64,000 nt of DNA. Source: Amycolatopsis sp. QT-25. GTDB taxonomy: Bacteria; Actinomycetota; Actinomycetes; Mycobacteriales; Pseudonocardiaceae. Position 1 is the first letter of the stretch. The number at the start of each line of letters is the position of its first letter. The translations under genes and the position numbers were made by a program. The stretch covers positions 3,162,001-3,226,000 of the forward strand of contig NZ_CP120210.1 in assembly GCF_029369745.1 (NCBI RefSeq), in the 5' to 3' direction. Positions 25,166 to 33,076 of the stretch are shown piece after piece. The notes under the pieces were generated by a model. It did no database searches. It was given only the letters and a program-made list of their open reading frames with translations, and had not been told where the DNA came from.

Positions 25166-26338
25166 TCACTTCCGGCAGACAGCGCCTCGGATGGGGTAGG
25201 CGGCGCTTTCCGCGATCCCGCGTCCGTCGGTCACCTGAACCACGAAACAGTACTTCCGGCCAGGTTCGACGGGAACGTTCGCCGTCCGCAGGCGCCGGAC
25301 CAGCGTGGTCCGCGCCTCGCCGGTCTCGCTCGTGACGACCACGGCGGAGTCCATCCCGTGCGGCGCGCGCCAGGACAGCTCCACGACGGAGCCGCGATCG
25401 ATCGGCGGGACCAGCTCCACCCGGGACGCGGGCTCGCTGACCGCCCGCGGAGGTACGGAGTGCGGGGCGGGTCGAGCGAGTGCCGGGGGTGTCTGGTCGG
25501 TCAAACCCGGCAGGAGGAGCCACCCGGCGACGGCGAGCACGGACGCGGTGCCGATGGCGAGTACCGGCCGGACGGACTTCCGCGGACGCGCGTTCGCCAC
25601 GATCATCGGCGGCACGGCCACGGGCGGCCGCTCCGCTGCGCTGTGCTCGTCCACCAGCCCGGCCAGAACCTCCGCCACCAAGGCCGCGCCGGGCGGCCGC
25701 GCGGCCGGATCGTCCGCGAGCAGGTTCTCGATGAGGGCGAGGAGGTCGATCGGCGCGTCCTCCCGGTGCAGCGGCGGGCGGTCCGGCCGCGGCAGCACCC
25801 CGGTCAACGCCAGGTACAGCACGACGCCGAGCCCGTGCAGATCCGCGCTTTCCGTTGCCGCTCGTTCCGGTGCGAGCAGGTGACTTCCGTGCTGCGGATC
25901 TCGGATGAACACCGGGCGCAGGGTGTGTTCGAAGTCGTTGACCACGGGCTCGCCCGACGCGCGGAACAGTACGTTGGCCGGGGTCAGCCTGCCGTGGACG
26001 ACCCCCGATTCGTGTGCCGTGGCCAGTGTCGAAGCGAGCGCGGAACCGAGCACGAGCGTGTCCGATACCGGCAAGCGCCCGGCGGAACCGACGAGCTGCA
26101 GCAGCGATCCCGTGCAGAGTTCGCTCCGCAGCGCGCAACGGCCGCCGGGCAGGTCTTCGATGGCATCCGGGACGAGAAATTGCCCGTCCAGCGACGAAAG
26201 CCGCTCGAGTTCTCGTTCGACGAGCAACCGGGTGCGATCGTCCAGCCTGCCGGGGAACACCTTGAGCGCGACGGGCCCGAGCGCGAACACGTCCCCGGCC
26301 GAACCCCCGCCGAGCGCTTCCCCGTCCTCCGGTCGCAT
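25166..26338 (-). CDS. membrane pseudokinase with FN3-like ectodomain (copy 2)
   Basis: A 390-residue paralogue of the next gene. Kinase-like fold ~5-245 with Gly-rich loop GGGSAGDVFALG and Lys in VALKVFPGRL, but the catalytic loop is VVHGRLTPANVLF and the metal-binding DFG is replaced by NDFEHTL, so two catalytic elements are missing. Membrane helix ~265-288 (VLAIGTASVLAVAGWLLLPG), then a beta domain PPIDRGSVVELSWRA with Cys in RKYCFVVQ and RGAVC at the very end. No ribosome site; TATCCT stands 6 nt before the ATG, so a leaderless transcript is likely. Stop to next start is 65 nt; the pair are probably coexpressed. Confidence 0.88.
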   Translation of the reverse strand: MRPEDGEALGGGSAGDVFALGPVALKVFPGRLDDRTRLLVERELERLSSLDGQFLVPDAIEDLPGGRCALRSELCTGSLLQLVGSAGRLPVSDTLVLGSALASTLATAHESGVVHGRLTPANVLFRASGEPVVNDFEHTLRPVFIRDPQHGSHLLAPERAATESADLHGLGVVLYLALTGVLPRPDRPPLHREDAPIDLLALIENLLADDPAARPPGAALVAEVLAGLVDEHSAAERPPVAVPPMIVANARPRKSVRPVLAIGTASVLAVAGWLLLPGLTDQTPPALARPAPHSVPPRAVSEPASRVELVPPIDRGSVVELSWRAPHGMDSAVVVTSETGEARTTLVRRLRTANVPVEPGRKYCFVVQVTDGRGIAESAAYPIRGAVCRK

Positions 26339-26344
26339 CGGTTC

Positions 26345-26350
26345 AGGATA
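26345..26350 (-). promoter_or_regulatory. candidate -10 of a leaderless promoter (pseudokinase pair)
   Basis: TATCCT on the minus strand, 6 nt before the pseudokinase ATG, matching TANNNT with no Shine-Dalgarno. The 140-bp gap to the divergent operon at 26479 should contain both promoters; a TGGCAG-CTTC-CTGCCA palindrome lies at 26379-26394 between them. Confidence 0.45.
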
Positions 26351-26478
26351 GGCACGGCGACCGCGCGGGCGGGGCGTTGGCAGCTTCCTGCCACGAATGA
26401 ATCGCCGATGTACCGCCACTGAACCGGGGCGTCCCACGCTGCCTTTCAGCAGCGCACCGGATCAACGAGGTGGGACGG

Positions 26479-27207
26479 ATGAAACAGAAGAACAATCTCC
26501 GCCGGGCCGCCGTGTACGGCATCGCCGGACTCGCCACCGCGGCCATCGGCGCTTCCACCGCGAGCGCGCTGGTGGACGACGGTTCCGAGGACAAGGCGGC
26601 ACAGGACACCGCTCAGGCCGCGAAACCGCAGCAGGCGCAAGTCCCGCCGCCACCGGAGAAGAAGGCGCCCCCGGCGCCGCAAACCCGGGCGGCCACACCG
26701 TGGACGGCACCTGCCGCGCCGGTCGCGCCGAAACACGTGGCTCCGCAGGCGGTCGTGAAACCGGTGCTGCCTGCCAGGGCACCGGTCGCGCCCGCCGGCG
26801 AACGGACGGCACCGGTGAAGCGGCCGGTGAAGGTCACCCCGGCGGTCAAGAAGCCGTCCACTTCGGTGCCGGTGGTCAAGAAGGCCGCGGCGATCAAACC
26901 ACGCTTGACGAAGACGGTCACGTCGAAAGCGCTCGCGCCCAGCCCGTTCCTGCGCACCGTCCTTGTCGTTCCGTCACCCGCACCCGCACCGGTGCCGAAT
27001 CGGATCCAGCAGCAGGTGCGCGACGCGGCCAAGGCGGTCGAGCGGGCGGAAAAGGCACTGGAGAAGACCAAGGCCGACCTGAAGAAGGCCAAGGGGGAAC
27101 TCGAGAAGCTGCGCAAGAGCGCCGAGAAGCGAGACCACGACAAGAAACGCGAAGACCACGACAAGCCGATCAAGATCATGAACGGCGACCGGGATCGAGC
27201 GCGATGA
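26479..27207 (+). CDS. exported Ala/Pro/Lys-rich coiled-coil protein (1)
   Basis: A 242-residue protein of biased composition. An N-terminal signal or anchor (RRAAVYGIAGLATAAIGAST) is followed by ~110 residues rich in Ala, Pro, Lys and Val (PPPPEKKAPPAPQTRAA; VKRPVKVTPAVKKP), like wall-spanning linkers, then a charged coiled coil (~178-225; RDAAKAVERAEKALEKTKAD) and a basic tail. ATG at 26479 with a GAGGTGGGA site. Same layout as the third gene of this operon, of which it is a paralogue. Its stop overlaps the next start (ATGA). Function unknown; position divergent to the pseudokinase pair suggests an envelope role. Confidence 0.78.
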   Translation: MKQKNNLRRAAVYGIAGLATAAIGASTASALVDDGSEDKAAQDTAQAAKPQQAQVPPPPEKKAPPAPQTRAATPWTAPAAPVAPKHVAPQAVVKPVLPARAPVAPAGERTAPVKRPVKVTPAVKKPSTSVPVVKKAAAIKPRLTKTVTSKALAPSPFLRTVLVVPSPAPAPVPNRIQQQVRDAAKAVERAEKALEKTKADLKKAKGELEKLRKSAEKRDHDKKREDHDKPIKIMNGDRDRAR

Positions 27208-27605
27208 CCATCACTCTCGCTGAACGCCCGAAGCTGTCGGCCCGCATCGCCTTCCGCAAGTTCATCACACCGCGGCGCCCGGCCATCCCGCAGCCCCGCT
27301 ATCTCGTCATCCCGGAAGGGGCGTGGCTCGGCCAAGCTCCGTCCTTTCCGGACAGTGACCCCGTCGAACAGGTCGAGTACGACTACTACCTGCGGCACGA
27401 AGACAAACCGCTCGCGAAGAGCGCGGTCACGGGACTCGGGGGCGGAGCCGCGTCGCTCGTCTTCGGGGTGACGACCGGGATGGTGATCGCGAGTCCGCTC
27501 GGAATCGCCGTCGGCGTGGCCGCGGGAATTTTCGGTGGCCTGATGGGGCGTTCACTGGCCGAAGAGTTCTGCGAACGCCGCCACGAAGAAGAAACGCAGC
27601 CGTGA
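27204..27605 (+). CDS. small glycine-zipper membrane protein
   Basis: A 133-residue protein. The N-terminal 75 residues are soluble (ARIAFRKFITPRRPAIPQPR; VEQVEYDYYLRHEDKPLAK), followed by a glycine-zipper hydrophobic stretch of two packed segments (TGLGGGAASLVFGVTTGMVI; GIAVGVAAGIFGGLMGRSLA) and a charged tail. Glycine zippers mediate helix packing or pore-like assemblies. It overlaps the preceding gene by ATGA and lies between two paralogous exported proteins, 35 nt before the second. Not recognised as a named family. Confidence 0.75.
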   Translation: MTITLAERPKLSARIAFRKFITPRRPAIPQPRYLVIPEGAWLGQAPSFPDSDPVEQVEYDYYLRHEDKPLAKSAVTGLGGGAASLVFGVTTGMVIASPLGIAVGVAAGIFGGLMGRSLAEEFCERRHEEETQP

Positions 27606-27640
27606 CGGTCACGGCGCCAACACGAAACCGAGGTAATTCC

Positions 27641-28411
27641 ATGAACATCAAGCGAGCAGGTGTGCTCGGCGTGGCCGGCCTGACGACCGCGGCCGTCGGC
27701 GCGTGGACCTTCGGTGCCTTCGACGGCACCGAGCAACCGGCCGCCGCCGCGCCCGCCGGGCAGGTCGCGGCCGCCGCACAGAAGCCCACCGCGGTCCCGA
27801 AGACGCTGGTCGCGCCGACGACACCGCTCGTCCAGAACGTGGCGCCACCCGCCAAGGTCCCTGTCGTTCCCGCGGCGCGAGTGGTCCCTGTCAAGAAGGT
27901 CGCCAAGGTCGCCAAGGTCGCGTCCACCGCCCCGCCGAAGAAGAAGGTGTCTCGTCCGGCGGTACGGACGCCCGTGGTGAAGACCGCCGTCGTCGAACCG
28001 GCCGTCACCACGGACAGCCGCGAACTCCGGCTCCTTCCGCTCCCGCCGCGCGTCGGTGTCGTCGGCGGACCCGCCGCGGCGGTACCGGAGAACCTGAAGA
28101 AGATCACCGAGTCCGTCGACAAGGCCACCGGCTCACTCGACAAGGCCAAGAAACTCGTCGACCAGGCGAACGCCGAGGTGAAGAAGGCCAAGGGAGAAGT
28201 CGACAAGGTCAAGGGCGAGCTGAAGAAGCTCAAATCCGGCAAGCACAAGCACCACCCGGAGAAGGCTGGGAAGAAGGACGGTGGGAAGCGGTCCGAGGCC
28301 GGGCACGTATCGGTGAACAGCAAAGGGATGAAGCCCGGTCAGACCCGCACCGTTACGACGTCGAGCCCGGACGGCTCCTCCTGGTCGAGTGCCACGGTCA
28401 CGGTGAAATGA
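27641..28411 (+). CDS. exported Ala/Pro/Lys-rich coiled-coil protein (2)
   Basis: A 256-residue paralogue of the first gene of the operon: signal or anchor (KRAGVLGVAGLTTAAVGAWT), Ala/Pro/Val/Lys linker (VVPVKKVAKVAKVASTAPPK), a coiled coil with repeated Lys-Ala heptads (LVDQANAEVKKAKGEVDKVK) and a C-terminal tail of ~35 residues ending WSSATVTVK. The first gene lacks this last segment. ATG at 27641 has GAGG 7 nt upstream; a GTG overlapping the previous stop is the alternative start. A strong hairpin follows 5 nt after the stop. Confidence 0.78.
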   Translation: MNIKRAGVLGVAGLTTAAVGAWTFGAFDGTEQPAAAAPAGQVAAAAQKPTAVPKTLVAPTTPLVQNVAPPAKVPVVPAARVVPVKKVAKVAKVASTAPPKKKVSRPAVRTPVVKTAVVEPAVTTDSRELRLLPLPPRVGVVGGPAAAVPENLKKITESVDKATGSLDKAKKLVDQANAEVKKAKGEVDKVKGELKKLKSGKHKHHPEKAGKKDGGKRSEAGHVSVNSKGMKPGQTRTVTTSSPDGSSWSSATVTVK

Positions 28412-28416
28412 CAGAA

Positions 28417-28446
28417 TGGCCGCCCGGCGAGTACGCCGGGCGGCCA
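28417..28446. terminator. bidirectional hairpin terminator
   Basis: Perfect 13-bp inverted repeat (TGGCCGCCCGGCG and complement) with loop AGTA, 6 nt after the plus-strand stop at 28411 and 7 nt after the minus-strand stop of the SARP gene at 28453. It can serve both convergent units. Confidence 0.8.
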
Positions 28447-28452
28447 CCGGTC

Positions 28453-29226
28453 TCAGCAGAACTGCGGAACGCCGCTGAAGGCCGGCTCGCCCTGAAGAAC
28501 AGCACGGTGGGCGCCGGAGAGGACCACGCCCGGTTCGACACCGAGTTCGCCGACGATGATCTCCCGCGCCCTGCGATAGGCGGCCAAGGCTTCGCCTCGC
28601 CGGCCGGTTTCGTTCAGTACCAGCATCAGGCGAGCCCAGATGTGTTCGCGTAGGGGGTCTTCGTCGAGCAGGCTGTGCAGTTGGACGAGCGCGTCGAGAT
28701 CTCTGCCGAGCACACGCCAGCTCTCGGCCAGATCTTCCCGCATCCGCGTCCGGAGACGTTCCAAACGAGTGACCTCGGTGACGGCCGCGGAGCAAGGCAT
28801 CCCCTCGAAAGGGGTGCCGCGCCACAGGTTCAGCGCGCGCGTCAGCAACTCGGACGCACGTTCCGCCTCCCCGCGGCGCAGGGCCGAGCGAGCTTGGACG
28901 GCATCGTGCTCGACCACGTCGACATCCACCTCACCTCGGTCGACGACGATCCGGTAGGCCCCTTGCCTGCTTTCGATCCGTACGCGGTTCGCCACCGGCG
29001 ACAGGGCGGTACGCAAACCGCAGATGTAGGACTTCAGGTTCCCCCAAGCCGAGGCCGGGGGAGGCCGTCCCTCCCAGGTCACGTCGATCAGCCTGTCCAC
29101 GCTCACCCACTTCCCGCGATCGAGCAGCAGGGCGGTCATCACGGTGGTCGGTTTGCCCGGTCTGATCGCGAGGTCGGAGCCTGCCGGTGTCCTGGCTTCG
29201 AGTGGTCCGAGGACCTGGAACAACAT
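28453..29226 (-). CDS. SARP-family (AfsR/DnrI-like) transcriptional regulator
   Basis: A 257-residue regulator of the Streptomyces antibiotic regulatory protein type. N-terminal winged-helix DNA-binding domain ~1-92 (MLFQVLGPLEARTPAG; RPGKPTTVMTALLLDRGKWV; LKSYICGLRTAL; YRIVV) and bacterial transcriptional activation domain ~98-245 (HDAVQARSALRRGEAERASE; DLAESWRVLGRDLDALVQLH). Length is that of a stand-alone SARP. AAGGGGG precedes the ATG. SARPs activate secondary-metabolite clusters by binding direct repeats; no cluster is in view, so it may control neighbours such as the envelope operon, an inference. Confidence 0.92.
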   Translation of the reverse strand: MLFQVLGPLEARTPAGSDLAIRPGKPTTVMTALLLDRGKWVSVDRLIDVTWEGRPPPASAWGNLKSYICGLRTALSPVANRVRIESRQGAYRIVVDRGEVDVDVVEHDAVQARSALRRGEAERASELLTRALNLWRGTPFEGMPCSAAVTEVTRLERLRTRMREDLAESWRVLGRDLDALVQLHSLLDEDPLREHIWARLMLVLNETGRRGEALAAYRRAREIIVGELGVEPGVVLSGAHRAVLQGEPAFSGVPQFC

Positions 29227-29483
29227 CGGTCGCCCCCTTGCTGGCTTCTTCCGTGACGTGCGGAACCAGGATGCCGGGAGCGCTATGAGGATCCGATGAC
29301 AGTCACGGACGCAGCGTCGTCGTCGGTAACCCGAGACAAGGCGTCGATATCCCCTGTGTGGCCGGTCGGAGGGACCGGCGGAAGCGGAAGGCCGCGCCCT
29401 ACGGGAGCGCGCTGATCACGGCCGTCAGGGCGGCGCTTCGCCGTTCCGGGGACGCTCAGTCGTCTAGGCGCCGTCACGGTCCT

Positions 29484-29780
29484 TCAGTCCGACTTCTTGC
29501 CACGTTGCCCGCGCCGGCGGCGTCGAAGCGCGTAGAACACCACGCCCAGCAGGCAGGCGATCCCCGCCGCGGCGAAGACCACGCCGTTTCCCGGGCCCGT
29601 TCCGAAGAAACCGATAACGGTCCAAATCGTCCCCGGAACCGTCCAGAACGCCAGCTGTGGATAGGTGGGCGTGGTGTCGTCTTCCACCGCACTCTTCCGT
29701 CCGTCAGCCGCTTTCTTCGTCTCCATGACCTGGTTCGGGGGGATCTTACAGTCTTCGTGAAGGCCGTTTACGGCTGTCAT
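29484..29780 (-). CDS. small two-TM membrane protein downstream of an IS element
   Basis: A 98-residue protein: a soluble charged start (to ~40), two hydrophobic helices (LAFWTVPGTIWTVIGFFGTG; GVVFAAAGIACLLGVVFYAL) and a basic tail RRRRRGQRGKK. GGGAG lies 7 nt before the ATG. The left inverted repeat of the IS256 element begins 36 nt upstream of this ATG, so the native promoter has almost certainly been separated and the gene is either silent or read from the IS. Not recognised as a named family. Confidence 0.7.
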   Translation of the reverse strand: MTAVNGLHEDCKIPPNQVMETKKAADGRKSAVEDDTTPTYPQLAFWTVPGTIWTVIGFFGTGPGNGVVFAAAGIACLLGVVFYALRRRRRGQRGKKSD

Positions 29781-29815
29781 CGACCCGCTCCCTTCCCCAC
29801 ATTCGACCTTTCTCC

Positions 29816-31221
29816 GGGCCTGTCCCGTGATCGGTGTTTCCGGCGTTGTCGATCAGTAGGTCTCGGCTCCCGGCCAGCGGTCACCGAATGTGATGGCGAA
29901 AGCGTTGATCACTGGCTTCCAACGCATCGTCCATCGAGCGCGGCCTGTCCCGGTCGGGTCCAGGCTGCGGGTCACAAGGTACAGGCACTTCATCGCGGCC
30001 TGCTCGGTCGGGAAATGTCCACGTGCACGGATCGCCCGCCGATAACGGGCGTTCAGCGACTCGATCGCGTTCGTGGAGCAGATCATCGTCCGGATCTCGA
30101 CGTCGTAGTCGAGGAACGGCGTGAACTCATCCCAAGCGTTGCGCCATAAACGAATCACCGCTGCATGCTTCGCGCCCCATTTCTCTTCGAATTCGTCCAG
30201 AGCGGCCGCCGCAGCGTGCGGGCTGGGTGCGGTGTAGATGGGTTTGATGTCGCGTTTCACCGCGTCCCAGCCCCGGCGGGACACGAGCCGGAAGGTGTTG
30301 CGGATCAGGTGGACGATACAGGTTTGCACAATGGCCTGCGGCCAGACGTTCGCCACGACGTCGGGCAGGCCTTTGAGTCCGTCGCAGACGAGGAAGAACA
30401 CATCCCGGATGCCGCGGTTCTTCAGGTCGATCAGCACGCTCATCCAGAACTTCGCGCCCTCGCCGCCGACGCCCATCCACAGGCCCAGGACGTCCTTGCG
30501 GCCGTCCACGGTGACGCCGATGGCGGCGTAGACGGGCCGGTTGGCGACCTGCCCGTCGCGGACCTTGACGTGGATCGCGTCGATGAACACAGCGACGTAC
30601 ACCGGGTCGAGCGGGCGGCTGGCCCAGTCGTTCATTTCGGCGACGACCTTGTCGGTGATCCGCGAGATCGTTTCCTTGCTGACCGAGGACCCGTAGATTT
30701 CGGCGAAATGCGCCGAGATATCCCCCGTCGTCATTCCCTTCGCATATAGCGACAGCACAATCTCGTCCACCTCGGTCAGCCGACGCTGCCGCTTCTTCAC
30801 GATCTGCGGTTCGAACGTGCTCTCCCGGTCCCGCGGAACGTTGATCCCGACCTCGCCCGCCGCATCCGAGACCACCGTTTTCGGCCGGGAGCCGTTGCGC
30901 ACGTTCGTCGACTCACGATCCGGGTCGGCCTGGTTCTTCTCATGCCCCAGATGCTCGGTCATTTCCTCGTTCAGTGCCGTTTCCAGCACGTTCTTGGTGA
31001 ACAGCTTCAGCAACCCGTCCGGGCCGGTCAGCGCCAGCCCGCGAGCCTTCGCCTCAGCCACCATCGCCGCCGCGGCGGCCTGCTCCGGCGACAGCTCCCG
31101 CGCCGGCTTGGACTCACGCTTACGTGGACTCACAAGCTCCGATGTCATCACTCACAGTGCCCATCCCGCCGGACCTCAGCCCGGCGTGTCGGGCCGAAAA
31201 CACCGATCTTGGAACAGTCCC
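29816..31221 (-). mobile_element. IS256-family insertion sequence, ~1.4 kb
   Basis: Terminal inverted repeats of 29 nt at 29816-29844 and 31193-31221 match at 24 of 29 positions (core GATCGGTGTTT.CGGC). They enclose a single intact transposase. The flanking octamers are CTTTCTCC (29808-29815) and CCTTCTCC (31222-31229), 7 of 8 identical, consistent with the 8-bp target duplication of this family after one substitution. The element sits between a small membrane gene and an HNH lipoprotein gene. Confidence 0.88.
29853..31148 (-). CDS. IS256-family transposase
   Basis: A 431-residue DDE transposase of the mutator/IS256 type. N-terminal part has LLKLFTKNVLETALNEEMTE and NGSRPKTVVSDAAGEVGINV; the catalytic domain shows first Asp in VFIDAIHVKVRDGQ, second Asp in VCDGLKGLPDVV followed by TCIVHLIRNTFRLV, and the C-terminal Glu in STNAIESLNARYRRAI. 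Full length with no frameshift, so the element may be active. ATG at 31148 directly follows a GTG that could also start the protein. Its terminal repeats lie 32 and 45 nt outside. Confidence 0.95.
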   Translation of the reverse strand: MTSELVSPRKRESKPARELSPEQAAAAAMVAEAKARGLALTGPDGLLKLFTKNVLETALNEEMTEHLGHEKNQADPDRESTNVRNGSRPKTVVSDAAGEVGINVPRDRESTFEPQIVKKRQRRLTEVDEIVLSLYAKGMTTGDISAHFAEIYGSSVSKETISRITDKVVAEMNDWASRPLDPVYVAVFIDAIHVKVRDGQVANRPVYAAIGVTVDGRKDVLGLWMGVGGEGAKFWMSVLIDLKNRGIRDVFFLVCDGLKGLPDVVANVWPQAIVQTCIVHLIRNTFRLVSRRGWDAVKRDIKPIYTAPSPHAAAAALDEFEEKWGAKHAAVIRLWRNAWDEFTPFLDYDVEIRTMICSTNAIESLNARYRRAIRARGHFPTEQAAMKCLYLVTRSLDPTGTGRARWTMRWKPVINAFAITFGDRWPGAETY

Positions 31222-31369
31222 CCTTCTCCTCGCGATCTGGCTCTGGACTGGTGACCGCGTGGGTCGCAAGGCGCGAAGTTGCGCTGTTCGCCGGTCCCGC
31301 CGGCACGGTGATTCCCGTTTACTGCTCGGTAGCCGCACCGTGCGGATCTTGACGGGGGAGGAAGCGAAC

Positions 31370-32053
31370 GTGGTCGTTGAGCGGCGGATCACCCGGCTGG
31401 GCCTGGGGTGGACGACGGTCGTGGTGGTGTTGCTCGCTTCGGTGGCCGGTTGTGCGCTTCCCCGCGCCACCACGGGGCCTCCGAGCGGCAGTTCGGTCGC
31501 CGGTACGTCGCCCGCGGTTCCGGTGTCCGAGGCACGGAAACTGCTGGGGGAGTTGCAGGTCGCGGTCCGCGGGGTGCTGGACGGGTACGACCGGGACAAG
31601 TTCCCGCACTGGAAGACCGTCTCCGGCGGCTGCAACGTCCGGGAGGAAGTGCTGAAGCGCGACGGCGTGCAGGTCGAGGTCGACGAGCAGTGTGCCCCGG
31701 TGGCCGGATCCTGGCGTAGTCCCTACGACGGTGAGATGTGGCGGAAACCTTCCGAAGTGGACGTGGATCATGTGGTGCCGCTGGCGCACGCGTGGGTCAG
31801 CGGCGCGAAATCGTGGGACCGGGCCCGGCGGGAGCAGTTCGCCAACGATCTGACCCGGCCGCAGCTGCGGGTGGTGACCGACAACGTCAACCAGGAGAAG
31901 AGTGACAAGGCGCCGGAGGAGTGGAAGCCCCCGCTGGTGTCGTTCTGGTGCACCTACGCGACCGACTGGATCGTGGTCAAAGCCGGGTACGGCCTGACGA
32001 TCACCGTCCCGGAACGGTCGGCGTTGTCGAGCATGCTCGACCGTTGCGGATGA
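31370..32053 (+). CDS. exported HNH-nuclease-domain lipoprotein
   Basis: A 227-residue protein. N-terminal lipoprotein signal with lipobox LLASVAGC, so the mature protein begins at Cys ~27. The C-terminal ~110 residues form an HNH domain: SEVDVDHVVPLAHAWVSGAK holds the DH..PL core, and LRVVTDNVNQEKSDKAPEEW supplies the N...K element typical of the secreted GmrSD-like/DUF1524-type HNH proteins of actinobacteria. It is likely a surface nuclease; nucleic acid scavenging is inferred. GTG start with GGGGGAGG 7 nt upstream; the frame is open upstream into the IS but that part is not protein-like. Confidence 0.86.
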   Translation: MVVERRITRLGLGWTTVVVVLLASVAGCALPRATTGPPSGSSVAGTSPAVPVSEARKLLGELQVAVRGVLDGYDRDKFPHWKTVSGGCNVREEVLKRDGVQVEVDEQCAPVAGSWRSPYDGEMWRKPSEVDVDHVVPLAHAWVSGAKSWDRARREQFANDLTRPQLRVVTDNVNQEKSDKAPEEWKPPLVSFWCTYATDWIVVKAGYGLTITVPERSALSSMLDRCG

Positions 32054-32420
32054 CACGGTCCTGGTGGCCCGGCGGAACCGCCGTGCTCTGGGGGACCCCT
32101 TGCCGGTGGTGAGTGTCCTCGACACCGGCTTCGGCGGCAGGCCCCGCCAGCCCGCTGCTGGACTGGCAGGGCGTGGCCGCTCACCCCAGGCGAACGTCCG
32201 ACCGACGAGTACCTCCGGAGAGCCAACCTAAACATGCTGATAGTGACAAAGTCGGCTCCGCGACGTTTCGGCGCCGTCCGGCCTGCTGAGGACGAGCAAA
32301 TCCCGGCGCCGGGGCAGGAGTGTCGGATGCGGCCTTCGAACCCGCGGCGGGTGCTGACGCGCAGATCCGTCCAGGTCGGCCGCTCTCGTGCCGGATTGCG
32401 GTATCCGCTCTACGACCGCA
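32054..32420. other. intergenic region, nothing recognised
   Basis: About 370 bp after the HNH gene. Open frames on both strands look like GC-driven shadows, with no start signal or motif. No strong hairpin was found. Confidence 0.4.
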
Positions 32421-32645
32421 TCACCGGTATGCGGATGACCAGCCACTGCGTGGACGTCCGGGCGAACGCGGTGCGGCCGACCACGTGCGCCCGGTGCCGT
32501 GATGCGAAGGGGGCCAGGAGCGCGACTCGGGGCCCGTCCGAGCCACAGTCGTTTCGACACGCTCCATCAGCAGCGCGAACGACATGACCAGCAACGGGAT
32601 CACCAGCACCATCCACATGCTTCCTTGGATACCCGGATCTGTCAC
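32421..32645 (-). CDS. possible small single-TM protein
   Basis: A 74-residue frame with a convincing membrane helix near the N-terminus (MWMVLVIPLLVMSFALLMER) followed by VETTVAR, a pattern seen in short actinobacterial membrane proteins. The remaining ~35 residues are Ser/Arg/Pro-rich and look unnatural, so a frameshift after residue ~37 is possible. GTG at 32645 or ATG at 32618 could start it; AAGGA lies just before the latter. It ends ~340 nt before the HNH gene stop on the opposite strand. Confidence 0.4.
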   Translation of the reverse strand: MTDPGIQGSMWMVLVIPLLVMSFALLMERVETTVARTGPESRSWPPSHHGTGRTWSAAPRSPGRPRSGWSSAYR

Positions 32646-32755
32646 CGGGCAATCGGTCCCCTCGGTGGTTCCGCCCGGAAGGCCGGCGAAGAGAACACGC
32701 CTGAGGGGTGGTTCGGCGCCCTCACCGCAGCGCCTCCCGCCCGGGGGACGGCACG

Positions 32756-33076
32756 CTAGTCGACCGCGGGCGGCGTTGCTTCATCCGGCCGGTGGTCGTC
32801 CCGCGTCTTCTTGCCGAGAGATTTGCCGACGTAGATCAATCCGCCGGCCAGCACCAGGATGTCGTCGACGTAGACCGGGTCGGGCAGCAGATCGAGCGGG
32901 AACACCGTGTAGACCAGGGAGAGCCAGTAGGCGACCTTGGTCGGCACCGGCGTGTCCGGCCGATGGACCTGACGGTGTTTCCGAACCAGTTTGACCACGA
33001 GGAACAGCGCGAACAGCACGAAGACGATGGCCAGTACCACGGCCACGACACCGAGCGTCGTCCACAGGGACTCCAC
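32756..33076 (-). CDS. DUF1232 membrane protein
   Basis: A 106-residue protein with an N-terminal membrane helix (LGVVAVVLAIVFVLFALFLV) and a DUF1232 segment (YWLSLVYTVFPLDLLPDPVY, VDDILVLAGGLIYVGKSLG). It is the second protein of this kind in the window but belongs to a different subgroup. GTG start chosen because AGAGGAG lies 5 nt upstream. No operon partner; the next minus-strand gene is 270 nt upstream. Function unknown. Confidence 0.85.
   Translation of the reverse strand: MESLWTTLGVVAVVLAIVFVLFALFLVVKLVRKHRQVHRPDTPVPTKVAYWLSLVYTVFPLDLLPDPVYVDDILVLAGGLIYVGKSLGKKTRDDHRPDEATPPAVD

Noticed and set aside
30165-30749. Plus-strand frame inside the IS256 transposase
   Set aside because: Antisense to an intact DDE transposase; single-ORF organisation is normal for IS256.
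31124-31369. Upstream extension of the HNH gene into the IS
   Set aside because: The lipoprotein signal begins exactly after a good ribosome site at 31370; the extension would bury the signal peptide.
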